Source: a virus
Direction: 5' to 3' (one strand)
IMG/VR virus record: IMGVR_UViG_3300006803_002084
Location: 1 to 23,365 of that record
DNA length: 23,365 bases
Each line of letters opens with the position of its first letter. The first letter of the stretch is position 1. A program made the position numbers and the translations under genes. Positions 14,826 to 22,863 of the stretch are shown here, in pieces. The notes beneath the pieces were generated by a model. It searched no databases. It was given only the letters and a program-made list of their open reading frames with translations, and was not told the origin of the DNA.

Positions 14826-16135
14826 ACATGCACAATCTTCCCGCGATGCAGCGCTCCATTCCTGATGTAATCTCGGAATATTTTGAGCGCCTCGAAAGCG
14901 TGGACAACATGATCGAAGACCTGGGCGTGGCGTCACGCGCGCTCGAGGTTGGCTCCGTCGTTGCTGGCACCTATGTCGGCTCGATCTGGGGTCGCTATGG
15001 CAGTGTCTCCGTTCACAAGCGCGACATTGAAAAGAACCTGCTAAAATCCGCCTGGAAGCACATCTATGACGGTCTGAACATCGCGATTATCGCACCGGTC
15101 AAGGACCGCAGCGCGTTTGAGCGCATGATGGAAGATCCACCTGAACTGACGATTGAAAACCTGCGTGACAAGTTTGGCGAATATATCAAAAATCCGCGTG
15201 AACATATCCTGCGCGGTCTGGCGGAGCAGTTCACCAATCTCGATCCGGCATACAAGAGCCATGACCGCGTCAAGATTGGCGTATCCGGGCTGCCAAAGCG
15301 CATCGTCGTTGGATATGTGACTGACGATTACGGTCTGTCGTATGACGGCAAGCGAAAGATGATGGACGTGATCAACGCCCTTTTCACCTATCTGAGCGAG
15401 CCGTTGATCGAGAACGCCGAGGTGGCAGATTGGGGTAAGAAAGCGTGGAGCAGCAAGAGCGCAGATCACCGCGGCATGACGCTCAAGCTGTTCAAGAATG
15501 GCAACGCGCATCTGCACTTCTCTGACCACCGGCTTGATGCGATCAACCGCGCATTGGCCGAGTTCTACGGCGACGTTCTGCCTGATAGTCCAGAGGAGAA
15601 CGTCAAGAAGCGCGCATCGACCGCAGTGTCAAAAGACCTGCAATTCTACCCTACGCCCGATCCCGTCACGCAGCGGATACTGTCAGACATCCACATAAAA
15701 TCTGACATGCTGATCCTTGAGCCGTCATGCGGCGAGGGCGCGATGATGATGGCGGTCAAGAAACAGAATCCAGAAGCCAAAATCGTAGGCATCGAATATG
15801 ACGCCGGTCGTGTTCAAAAGTGCCGCGACAAAGGGCTTGCTGTTGTTCAGGGCAACTTTCTGAATGTGCCACCGAAGGCGATGTATGACCTTGTCGTTAT
15901 GAATCCGCCGTTCGCTGGTCTGCACTGGAAGAAGCATCTGCTCCTTGCGATGCAGATGGTCAAATCAGACGGTCAGATCGCCTGTGTCTTGCCCGCCAGC
16001 GCGTATGTCGATGGGCATTTGGACGACATCAAAGACAAGGTTCGGTCGTTTCGCTGGACTGATCTGCCAACTGGATCGTTTCGCGACAGTGGCACCAACA
16101 TTGCAACCGGATTTGTGAGGTTCTGGACAAAATGA
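14822..16135 (+). CDS. DUF4942-type N6-adenine DNA methyltransferase
   Basis: 437 residues. The N-terminal ~270 residues match the layout of DUF4942 proteins. The C-terminal ~170 residues are a class I SAM-dependent methyltransferase: FYPTPDPV leads in, motif I is EPSCGEGA (residues 300-307), IEYD is the acidic SAM contact, GNFL precedes the catalytic NPPF (361-364). NPPF and this motif order indicate N6-adenine methylation of DNA. No partner endonuclease is nearby, so it is likely an orphan enzyme, protecting phage DNA from host restriction or marking it. The target cannot be read from the sequence. It is coupled to genes on both sides by ATGA overlaps. Confidence 0.82.
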   Translation: MNMHNLPAMQRSIPDVISEYFERLESVDNMIEDLGVASRALEVGSVVAGTYVGSIWGRYGSVSVHKRDIEKNLLKSAWKHIYDGLNIAIIAPVKDRSAFERMMEDPPELTIENLRDKFGEYIKNPREHILRGLAEQFTNLDPAYKSHDRVKIGVSGLPKRIVVGYVTDDYGLSYDGKRKMMDVINALFTYLSEPLIENAEVADWGKKAWSSKSADHRGMTLKLFKNGNAHLHFSDHRLDAINRALAEFYGDVLPDSPEENVKKRASTAVSKDLQFYPTPDPVTQRILSDIHIKSDMLILEPSCGEGAMMMAVKKQNPEAKIVGIEYDAGRVQKCRDKGLAVVQGNFLNVPPKAMYDLVVMNPPFAGLHWKKHLLLAMQMVKSDGQIACVLPASAYVDGHLDDIKDKVRSFRWTDLPTGSFRDSGTNIATGFVRFWTK

Positions 16136-16329
16136 AAGTGACAAGAAGTGCGTGGGTTTCAAACACCACAGAGACATTGCGTGAAATGTCTTGGAGATAC
16201 GAATGTCGCCGGTGGCAGGTTCTGTTCTGGCTCGGCGTTATGGCGAGCTTTACGCTTGGCATGATGTTCGCAATCGCGATCACAGATGGCTCGATCTTCT
16301 TCTTCACAGAAGGCATGTCTGACAAATGA
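16132..16329 (+). CDS. small single-pass membrane protein
   Basis: 65 residues, start overlapping the methyltransferase stop. A positively charged N-terminal part (residues 1-27) is followed by one membrane helix (about 29-52, VLFWLGVMASFTLGMMFAIAI) and a short Phe-rich, probably periplasmic tail. No family recognised. The stop overlaps the next start. Confidence 0.55.
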   Translation: MKVTRSAWVSNTTETLREMSWRYECRRWQVLFWLGVMASFTLGMMFAIAITDGSIFFFTEGMSDK

Positions 16330-16541
16330 ATTTGCTGGGATGGGCTCTTATCGTAATTCTAACGACCAGAGATGGTCCGGATTTGAAAAAGTTCAGCTTC
16401 GAAACCGAGGCAGGATGCACAGACGCAGCCGAGAAAATCAGATTTGTGGACAGTCGATCAAAGGGCGCAGGCTCCATTGTCGCCTTCTGTGTGTCTGACG
16501 GCAAAAAGAGAAAAACAGGATCAAGGGAGACAGACAGATGA
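16326..16541 (+). CDS. small protein with hydrophobic N-terminus and two cysteines
   Basis: 71 residues. A short hydrophobic start (MNLLGWALIVIL) could be a weak signal or anchor, but it lacks a clear cleavage site. Two cysteines (in EAGCTDA and VAFCVSD) could form a disulfide if exported, as in several small phage proteins with a Cys-x-x-Ala motif. The C-terminus is basic and polar. No function assigned. Confidence 0.5.
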   Translation: MNLLGWALIVILTTRDGPDLKKFSFETEAGCTDAAEKIRFVDSRSKGAGSIVAFCVSDGKKRKTGSRETDR

Positions 16542-16804
16542 TTGGCGCAAGATACGTTCATAAGAAAAGATCCAGCACCTATTCTATTATCGGCGTTGTA
16601 AAATCAATGTCCGCGATGATGGAAGACGGTGATTTTTTTGGGACTTTGCTTATCGACGAACAAAAACACGAAGACGTAATGGTGCAGATTTCAAATGGCA
16701 ATCACGATGGTCCGTGGTGGATCTATGAGAACCACGACGGCATGAAATTTGTGCGCCCAGCGTCCGAATTTACACCAGATCGCTTTGAGAGGATCGAGAC
16801 ATGA
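16538..16804 (+). CDS. small beta-barrel-like phage protein
   Basis: 88 residues, ATG 7 nt after AAGGGAGA (16523-16530). The pattern IGARYVHKKRSSTYSIIGV near the start and MKFVRPASEFTPDRFE near the end is common to small SH3-like phage proteins in which a conserved RHK...Y.VIG opens and WVRP..EF...RF closes the domain. Their role is unknown. It overlaps the SbcC-like start by four bases. Confidence 0.55.
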   Translation: MIGARYVHKKRSSTYSIIGVVKSMSAMMEDGDFFGTLLIDEQKHEDVMVQISNGNHDGPWWIYENHDGMKFVRPASEFTPDRFERIET

Positions 16805-18741
16805 AATTCACCGAACTTAAAATCACCAACTTCCTCGCACTCACAGAGGCGTCGTTACGACTTGACGACCGCGGACTGGTGCTTGTTGAAGGCAAGAACA
16901 CGATCAACCCGTCAGCCAAGTCAAACGGCGCCGGGAAGTCTTCGATCATGGACGCGCTCTGCTGGTGCTGGTTTGGCACGACAGCGCGCGGTGTAACCGG
17001 TGACGATGTGATCAACCGCACTGCAAAGAAGGGCACGTCTGTGTCCTCTACTGTGCTGGACAACAACATCACCTATACTGCAACGCGCCACCGCAAGCAC
17101 AAGACCGGCAAGAACAGCCTTCAGATCACGATGAACGACGGCTTGACTGACACTGACCTGACCAAAGGCACCGATAAGCTGACACAAGAGGTCGCTCGGA
17201 AGATCATCGGCGCGTCCCTCGATGTCTTTACAGGTTCGATCTACGCTGGTCAGGAGAAGATGCCTGACCTTCCAGCCATGACCGACAAAGCGCTGAAACT
17301 TCTGATCGAAGAGGCCGCCGGTATCACCTTACTCGAAGAGGCGTATCAAAAGGCGCGCGAGGGCTTCAACGCGATCAAAGCAAAGGTCGAAAAAGCGCAA
17401 GGCGTCGTTGATCAAACGGTGCAAAAGCTGGGCTGGGTAGATGGTCAGATCGTCAACACGACAAACCAGGTGGATGTCTGGGCCACAAACCACACCACAA
17501 AGGTCGCAGCGCTCAAGCAGCGCGCCGTCAGCGAGGTTCTGACACCTTTGAAGCAAGTGACTGCCGACATTGCCGCAGCGGCCACCACAGGCGATCTCAG
17601 CGCCGCTATCAGCGCCTGTGATCAGAAGATCAGTGCCGTCTCCGGTGAGCAGCAGCAAATGACGCAGCTTGAGGGCGCGGTGATCAGCGCACAGGGCAAT
17701 GTCAACAATGCAGACCGGCGCCAGTCAGCGACGGAGCGTGACATTCAACTGTGCAACAAGGCGCTGCAGGACGTCGATAAGAAGATCGGAACCCCCTGCT
17801 CGGAATGTGGTCGTCCGATCACAATCTCGGAGATTGCCGCAGCGCGCCAGGCGGCGCAGAATGCGCTCACAGCGGCAGAGGAAAAAGGTCTGCTTGAGGC
17901 CAAGGAGTGTCGAGAGGCGCGACACGCGCTGAAAGAAGCTATTGCGGCGCGCGATGCGTTCAAGGAGACGCTGACAGACCTGACGGCGGTTGGTGCCGAG
18001 CGTAACAGCCTGCATCTTCAAATGGCGCAGAGCAATCGTCTTGAAGCCCAGAAGGTGCGTTTGACGGAAGACGGTCATCGCATCAAGAAGGAGATCGTGG
18101 CGCTCTCGAGTGAGGAAAACCCACATCTTGCAACACTGGACCGGCTTGAGAAGGAGCATGTTTCGGCGCTCGAGAGCCACAAAGATGCGGAAAAGGAACG
18201 TGATCTTTTAATGACGCAGTTGGCGGTCGAGCAGGAAGTGGTGAAAATCTACGGACCTGCTGGTGTCCGGGCGCGTGTGTTGGATGACATCACACCGTAT
18301 CTGAACGCGCAGACAGCCAAATACCTCTCGGTTTTGACCGACGACTCCATCGACGCAACCTGGTCGACCGTGCAGATGGACAGCAGGGGCAATCCGAAAG
18401 AGCGTTTTGCCATTGATGTGACCTCTATGAAAGACGCCGGTAAGTTCGACGGGTTCTCAGGTGGTGAGAAGCGCAAGATCCGCGTTGCCTGTGCGTTGGC
18501 GCTGCAGGATTTGGTCTCGACACGCGCGACCAAGCCAATCGACCTGTTTCTCGCAGACGAAGTTGACGACGCCTTGGATGATGCCGGTCTCGAGCGCTTG
18601 ATCTCCGTGCTTGAAGAAAAGGTGAAAGATCGCGGCTCTGTGTTCGTGATTTCGCACAACCCTTTGCGTGACTGGATCAGCCAGGTCGTAACTGTTGAGA
18701 AGACAGCTAAGGGTAGCACAATCTACGAGACCGCTGCATAA
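16801..18741 (+). CDS. sbcC: SbcC/Rad50-type ATPase subunit (T4 gp46-like)
   Basis: 646 residues. An ABC-type head is split by long coiled coils. The N-terminal half has LVEGKN and Walker A SNGAGKSS (G43-S47), then a Q-loop region (YAGQEK). Coiled coils follow, with the zinc hook CSEC at residues 333-336 in the middle. The C-terminal half carries the signature FSGGEKRK (552-559), Walker B LFLADEVDD (582-590) and the H-loop VISHN. Size is close to T4 gp46 (560) and much below E. coli SbcC (1048), so the coils are short. It partners the SbcD-like nuclease at 12568 in end resection. Confidence 0.93.
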   Translation: MKFTELKITNFLALTEASLRLDDRGLVLVEGKNTINPSAKSNGAGKSSIMDALCWCWFGTTARGVTGDDVINRTAKKGTSVSSTVLDNNITYTATRHRKHKTGKNSLQITMNDGLTDTDLTKGTDKLTQEVARKIIGASLDVFTGSIYAGQEKMPDLPAMTDKALKLLIEEAAGITLLEEAYQKAREGFNAIKAKVEKAQGVVDQTVQKLGWVDGQIVNTTNQVDVWATNHTTKVAALKQRAVSEVLTPLKQVTADIAAAATTGDLSAAISACDQKISAVSGEQQQMTQLEGAVISAQGNVNNADRRQSATERDIQLCNKALQDVDKKIGTPCSECGRPITISEIAAARQAAQNALTAAEEKGLLEAKECREARHALKEAIAARDAFKETLTDLTAVGAERNSLHLQMAQSNRLEAQKVRLTEDGHRIKKEIVALSSEENPHLATLDRLEKEHVSALESHKDAEKERDLLMTQLAVEQEVVKIYGPAGVRARVLDDITPYLNAQTAKYLSVLTDDSIDATWSTVQMDSRGNPKERFAIDVTSMKDAGKFDGFSGGEKRKIRVACALALQDLVSTRATKPIDLFLADEVDDALDDAGLERLISVLEEKVKDRGSVFVISHNPLRDWISQVVTVEKTAKGSTIYETAA

Positions 18742-18744
18742 ATG

Positions 18745-18781
18745 TAGCGCAGCCCTTCCCTGTCGCGCTATAGTGTAAGTA
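18745..18781 (+). promoter_or_regulatory. recurrent bipartite phage promoter, copy 4
   Basis: TAGCGCAGCCC (18746-18755 region) and GCGCTATAGTGTAAGTA (18765-18781) repeat the two boxes, with CGCA to GCTATA 19 nt apart. It lies in the short gap after the SbcC-like gene and reads into the unknown gene at 18802 and the RuvC-like gene. Confidence 0.68.
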
Positions 18782-18801
18782 TGAAATGACTGAGGCGTGT
18801 G

Positions 18802-19410
18802 ATGAAGAAAATAGGAAATTTATGCAACGAGATTGTTCTGTCGGCGCCGACACATTCGACGGTCATATCCGGTGATGTGATAAGCAACGGCTCAATCTCC
18901 GCAAGTTCCATAAAGTCAGATACGATATTTACACATGAAAGCGAGGAGACGGGTATGTCTTTAACCAAAGAAGACAAGGAGGTTCTTGAAGATGTCGGCA
19001 ACCGGATTGTTCATAAGATGATCCACGATGATGCCATTTTCGAGTGTGATGGCATCACGAAGATTACCGTGAAGATGAAGGACGGCGAGTATCGTAAGAA
19101 GGCAATTCTGGCGGGCACAAAGTTCTATCTCGACAGTTCCTATGTCGGCAAACAGGAAAGCCTGATCTTTGTTCTGACGCCTCTGGAAGACTTGGGTGAC
19201 ATCGCCAAGGTCGAGATCGGAATGCGTGACGGCGACGGCTTCTTTCCGCTGATGGGCGGCCAGATCGCGAGCGCCTTTGGCCTCCGGTCTGTCGAGTCCC
19301 TTCATCGTGCCGTGTTGATGATCACGGATCTTGCGAAAGAGGAAAGAGAAGAAATGAAGATAGAGGACGAGGAAATCATGACAAACAATCCACTTTGGGG
19401 AGCGTTCTGA
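18802..19410 (+). CDS. unknown protein, two possible starts
   Basis: 202 residues if started at 18802 (GAGG at 18792-18795, 6 nt away), which follows promoter copy 4 by about 20 nt. A second in-frame ATG at 18955 has a stronger GAGGAG (18943-18948) at 6 nt and would give 151 residues. The extra N-terminal 51 residues are Ser/Ile/Thr-rich (VISGDVISNGSISASSIKS), unlike the rest. The core is charged, with strands (KITVKMKDGEYRKKAILAG, LIFVLTPLEDL) and an acidic end. No family recognised. Both forms may be made from one mRNA. The stop overlaps the RuvC-like start (TGATG). Confidence 0.6.
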   Translation: MKKIGNLCNEIVLSAPTHSTVISGDVISNGSISASSIKSDTIFTHESEETGMSLTKEDKEVLEDVGNRIVHKMIHDDAIFECDGITKITVKMKDGEYRKKAILAGTKFYLDSSYVGKQESLIFVLTPLEDLGDIAKVEIGMRDGDGFFPLMGGQIASAFGLRSVESLHRAVLMITDLAKEEREEMKIEDEEIMTNNPLWGAF

Positions 19411-19982
19411 TGGCGCTTATCCGCATAGCAGGCCTTGACGGATCGCTGAGAAACTTTGGCACCGCCCTTATGACGCTGGATACCGTGTCGATGGAGCTGA
19501 AGGTTGATGATCTGATCCTGACAAAGACGAAGAAGTCAGCGGCAAAACAGGTGCGCATTTCATCCGACTATATGGATGCTGCGTTGATCATCCGGGATAC
19601 GGTTGATCCCGCACTGCGCGCATTCAACCCGGCCGCTATCTTTGTTGAGGTGCCATCAGGTGGTCAGGACTATAAAGCCGTTATGGGCTTTGGGATTGTG
19701 ATCGGGCTTTATGCGTCCTTGCACATTCGCCCAACCGAAGTTTCACCGTCCGAGACCAAACAGGCGGCCGTTGGCACGAAGACAGCGTCCAAGGAAGAAA
19801 TGATCGAATGGGCTTTTGAGAAGTTCCCCGATGCTAAGTGGCTGACGCGCAAACTCAAAGGCAAGATTGTCCCGATCAAAGACAACGAACACCTCGCTGA
19901 CGCGGTCGCAATCGCACACGCCGGTATCCGTCTGCCCGTCTTTAAGCAAAGTCTGGCGATTATCAATTCAAGGGCTGCATAA
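19410..19982 (+). CDS. RuvC-like Holliday junction resolvase
   Basis: 190 residues from the ATG 7 nt after GGGGAG (19397-19402). The RNase H-fold acidic residues of RuvC are visible in order: D in IAGLDGSLRNFGTA, E in AIFVEVPSGGQ, and the C-terminal pair in KDNEHLADAVAIAHAG. The RuvC-like PSETKQAAVGTKTASKEEM segment lies between them (compare PSEVKQAVVG in bacterial RuvC). It should cut branched DNA before packaging, the job T4 gives to endonuclease VII. It is translationally coupled to the unknown gene upstream. Some phage RuvC-like proteins act on other branched structures, so the exact substrate is open. Confidence 0.82.
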   Translation: MALIRIAGLDGSLRNFGTALMTLDTVSMELKVDDLILTKTKKSAAKQVRISSDYMDAALIIRDTVDPALRAFNPAAIFVEVPSGGQDYKAVMGFGIVIGLYASLHIRPTEVSPSETKQAAVGTKTASKEEMIEWAFEKFPDAKWLTRKLKGKIVPIKDNEHLADAVAIAHAGIRLPVFKQSLAIINSRAA

Positions 19983-20001
19983 CCACATTTTGTGCTTGAA
20001 G

Positions 20002-20033
20002 ATAAGTAACCGCTGACATATTGTGGCAGGTCT
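20002..20033 (+). promoter_or_regulatory. possible promoter for the ribonucleotide reductase gene
   Basis: In the 94-base gap, TTGAAG is followed after 17 nt by TATTGT, an arrangement allowed for a housekeeping-type promoter. The recurrent two-box motif is not present. A short GCGCTAGAC near 20034 resembles its second box but lacks the first. The gap is too short for a cobalamin riboswitch, and no B12-box-like element is seen. Confidence 0.3.
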
Positions 20034-20076
20034 GCGCTAGACGCAAATCCATTCACCTTAAATAAACGAGAAAAAC

Positions 20077-22512
20077 ATGAACCAGATTACTGCGCGCGAC
20101 TATTTCCCAGGCATGGGTGCCGCTGTCGCCGACCGCACCGTAAACCGCCGCATTTTTACAGACAATCAACGCGCTTCGCTTCCGAAGGTGCTCAAACTCA
20201 ATCAGGATGACCTGCACTACAAAGCCTGGTCAAACGCAGCAGAACTGTCCGGTCATCCTTTCAAGGTTGATGATAAAGCGGCACATCAGAAATCAGAACC
20301 TGAAACACGGATGGAGCGCTGGGAAGAGGTCGCAAAGCGTGTCGCAGAGGGCAATACCTCTCTTGTCGAAGATGAGGCGCTTGGGCTGGCAGATCGCGAT
20401 GTGATGGAGAAGCATCTGCGTCAGGCATCCTTGTTGATGTCTGGTCGTCACCTTCAGCACGGCGACATTCGTCAGAAAGACCGCCCAATGGAGGTCTTCA
20501 CAAACTGTTCCAGTGCCGCGGCTGCATTCTTGAAATTCTACCTGCTTTTGAACGGCTCCGGCGTTGGTCGTTCTTATGACGATGCGATGATGAAGGTCGA
20601 CTGGCGCAAAATGCCAACCGTCTATGTGGCGATCGACGATGATTACAAAGACCGTCAGATCGCAGCGCTCGATGGCAACGGCATGATGGTGAAGGAAAGT
20701 GTCAACTCAATCGCCTGGTTCAAAAAGGCGATCAAGAGCGGAAAAATTGGCGCTACTGAAAAGGTCACAATCTTTGATGTTTCGGACAGCCGCTCTGGCT
20801 GGGCAAAAGGCATCGAAGTCATTGAGCGCATGGCATACGAAGGTCGCAGCGATGAAGTCCTGATCCTCGACTTCTCCGGTGTGCGTCCATACGGCAGCCC
20901 AATTCGCGGTATGCAGAACCGCCCCTCCTCCGGGCCCGGTCCGCTCATGGATGCGATCATGAGCCTTGCCGCTGTAAAGTTCCTTGATCTTGAGCCGTGG
21001 GAAGCGACGATGCACGTCGATCACTTCCTGTCCGCCTGTGTGATGGTGGGCGGTGCGCGCCGCGCGGCACGTATGGCAACGAAGTATTGGAAAGATGCAG
21101 GCATCTTCCGCTTCATCAATATCAAACAGTCGGCCGGTCTGTGGTCTTCAAACAACTCTGTGACCATTGACGAAGAGTTCCGCACCGCCTGTGTGCGCAT
21201 GCGTGGGCTCGTCAAGGCGTATCCGGTCACGCCGGTCGAGAGCATGCCCAAGATGGGTCTCTGCTCGCCCGTTGAAGCGCATGCGTGGACTGTTCTGAAC
21301 GCAATCGCAGAAGCGTCCTATCATCACGGCACTGGTGAGCCCGGCATTATCAATCAGGACAAGCTGACAGCAAAAGACGATGGCATCGAAGACTATCTCG
21401 ACGGTCTGTTTGCCGGGTCGCGCGACTATCAGGTGGACGACAGCACGCTTGACCTGATGAAAGAGTTGGCAGCCTCGATCCAGAACGTCAAATACACGAT
21501 GATCACCAACCCCTGCGGTGAGATTACGTTGCTGATGTTGGGCGCCTATTGTGTGATCGCCGATGTCGTGCCGTTTCACGCAACCAGTGACGATGATGCG
21601 GAAGAAGCGTTCCGTGTTGCCGTGCGCGCGCTGATCCGCACGAACACGATGGACAGTCTCTACAAGCGCGAGGTGAAGCGCACGAACCGGATCGGCGTTG
21701 GCATCACAGGTCTGCACGAATGGATCTATGCGCGCTTCAAGTTCGCCTGGAAGGACATCATCGACGAGGAGAAGTCGATGGAGATGTGGCAGATGTTGTC
21801 GCGCTTCAAACGTGCCATTGTTGACGAGGCGCGAACATTCTCTGAACTGATGGGTGTTGTTGTTCCGCATACAGACACGACAGAGAAACCCGCCGGCACA
21901 ACGTCGAAGCTGTTCGGTCTGTCCGAGGGCGCGCACTTACCGTCAATGCGTTTCTTTTTGCGCTGGGTCCAGTTCCGCAACGACGATCCTCTTGTGCAGG
22001 AATACGCAGACAAGGGCTATCCAGTGCGTAAACTGACCACCTATCCCGGCGTCAGTATTGTCGGCTTTCCCACCGCTCCCGCGATCTGTCAGATGGATGG
22101 CGGCGAATGGGTCACGACAGCATCAGAGGCGACCCCGACTGAGCAGTATCAGTATCTTCGCCTTCTGGAGAAATACTGGATTGTTGGTGTTGCAGAAGAC
22201 GGCGTCACGCCTCTTGCTGAAACAGGCAACCAGATCTCCTACACCCTGAAATACGATCCGAATGAGGTCTCCTACGAGGAGTTCTTCGAGACCATGATTG
22301 ACGGTCAGTTCAGCATCCGGTGCTGCTCTGTGATGCCAAAGTCAGACATGACGGCTTACGAGTATCAGCCGGAAGAACCGATCAGTGCAGAGGTCTACAA
22401 AGACCTGATGCAGAAGGTCGAGGGCGGTGTGAAGGAAGAAATTGACTTCGCACATGTGGATTGCGGCTCAGGTGGCTGTCCAATCGACTTCGAAGACCGC
22501 GCGGTAGCTTAA
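20077..22512 (+). CDS. nrdJ: class II (adenosylcobalamin-dependent) ribonucleotide reductase
   Basis: 811 residues; reduces ribonucleotides to deoxyribonucleotides using a radical made from adenosylcobalamin. It matches the monomeric type of Lactobacillus leichmannii RTPR (739 residues). FTNC supplies C144, NPCGE supplies the thiyl-radical cysteine C480 and glutamate E482, and GAYC supplies C492, the redox partner of C144. The C-terminal CGSGGC (C796 and C801) has the same C-x4-C spacing as the regenerating pair of RTPR. No separate small subunit or iron-binding NrdB is seen, as expected. The glutaredoxin after the terminator could reduce it. The CobT/CobS-like genes at the other end of the window may relate to its cofactor. 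Ribosome binding site weak (ACGAG). Confidence 0.92.
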   Translation: MNQITARDYFPGMGAAVADRTVNRRIFTDNQRASLPKVLKLNQDDLHYKAWSNAAELSGHPFKVDDKAAHQKSEPETRMERWEEVAKRVAEGNTSLVEDEALGLADRDVMEKHLRQASLLMSGRHLQHGDIRQKDRPMEVFTNCSSAAAAFLKFYLLLNGSGVGRSYDDAMMKVDWRKMPTVYVAIDDDYKDRQIAALDGNGMMVKESVNSIAWFKKAIKSGKIGATEKVTIFDVSDSRSGWAKGIEVIERMAYEGRSDEVLILDFSGVRPYGSPIRGMQNRPSSGPGPLMDAIMSLAAVKFLDLEPWEATMHVDHFLSACVMVGGARRAARMATKYWKDAGIFRFINIKQSAGLWSSNNSVTIDEEFRTACVRMRGLVKAYPVTPVESMPKMGLCSPVEAHAWTVLNAIAEASYHHGTGEPGIINQDKLTAKDDGIEDYLDGLFAGSRDYQVDDSTLDLMKELAASIQNVKYTMITNPCGEITLLMLGAYCVIADVVPFHATSDDDAEEAFRVAVRALIRTNTMDSLYKREVKRTNRIGVGITGLHEWIYARFKFAWKDIIDEEKSMEMWQMLSRFKRAIVDEARTFSELMGVVVPHTDTTEKPAGTTSKLFGLSEGAHLPSMRFFLRWVQFRNDDPLVQEYADKGYPVRKLTTYPGVSIVGFPTAPAICQMDGGEWVTTASEATPTEQYQYLRLLEKYWIVGVAEDGVTPLAETGNQISYTLKYDPNEVSYEEFFETMIDGQFSIRCCSVMPKSDMTAYEYQPEEPISAEVYKDLMQKVEGGVKEEIDFAHVDCGSGGCPIDFEDRAVA

Positions 22513-22520
22513 CGACAACA

Positions 22521-22545
22521 GGGCGGTCTTCGGACCGCCCCTTTC
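22521..22545 (+). terminator. terminator after the ribonucleotide reductase gene
   Basis: GGGCGGTC (22521-22528) and GACCGCCC (22533-22540) form a perfect 8-bp GC-rich stem closed by the very stable TTCG tetraloop, followed by CTTTC. The T-run is short, but the stem and loop are typical of intrinsic terminators. It lies between the reductase and the glutaredoxin gene, so glutaredoxin expression depends on read-through. Confidence 0.8.
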
Positions 22546-22561
22546 ACATGGAAAGTCAGAA

Positions 22562-22786
22562 ATGACCAAAAGATACGAAATCGTCAAGACCGGTAAGCCA
22601 TGCAGATATTGCGAACTGGCAGAGGCGCTGCTCATTCAGAAGAAGCTACCCTACCATGTATCACTGCTTGATACATGCGAGAAGCAACAGGCGTTCTTGA
22701 ACGCAGGCTTCAGCACCGTTCCACAGATTTACGAAAATGGCGATCACGTTGGTGGTTACGATGAACTCGCTGCGCGTCTTTCTTGA
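22562..22786 (+). CDS. glutaredoxin
   Basis: 74 residues, typical of small phage and NrdH-like glutaredoxins. The redox motif is CRYC (residues 14-17) after a short strand (YEIVKTGKP), the cis-proline is in STVPQIYENG, and HVGGYDELAARL forms the last helix with the GG that binds glutathione. It would reduce the C-terminal cysteine pair of the adjacent class II ribonucleotide reductase. ATG 6 nt after GGAAAG (22550-22555). A perfect 15-base palindrome (22778-22792) covers its stop codon. Confidence 0.9.
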   Translation: MTKRYEIVKTGKPCRYCELAEALLIQKKLPYHVSLLDTCEKQQAFLNAGFSTVPQIYENGDHVGGYDELAARLS

Positions 22787-22802
22787 AGAAAGCACGTAAC
22801 CC

Positions 22803-22840
22803 GAGCGCATTCCGATCACTAAAGCGCTATAAAGTAAGTA
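22803..22840 (+). promoter_or_regulatory. recurrent bipartite phage promoter, copy 5
   Basis: GAGCGCATTCC (22803-22813) and GCGCTATAAAGTAAGTA (22824-22840) are the best complete match to the consensus, with CGCA to GCTATAA 20 nt apart. It reads into the unknown gene at 22864 and the ThyX gene, with a leader of about 24 nt. Confidence 0.75.
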
Positions 22841-22863
22841 TAAACTGAACAATCGAGGGCAAA

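Noticed and set aside
14188-17610. Shared protein string TTGDLSAAI in the unknown protein at 13877 and in the SbcC-like coiled coil
   Set aside because: The DNA of the two sites differs at many positions and the surrounding residues are unrelated, so it is most likely a chance match in Ala-rich helices.
19983-20076. Cobalamin riboswitch before the class II reductase
   Set aside because: The gap has only 94 bases, too short for the full riboswitch, and no B12-box-like sequence is visible.
22778-22792. Perfect 15-base palindrome over the glutaredoxin stop as a terminator or operator
   Set aside because: The stem is only 5 bp with a usable loop, is AT-rich, and no T-run follows; it may be chance at the codons for Leu-Ser-stop.
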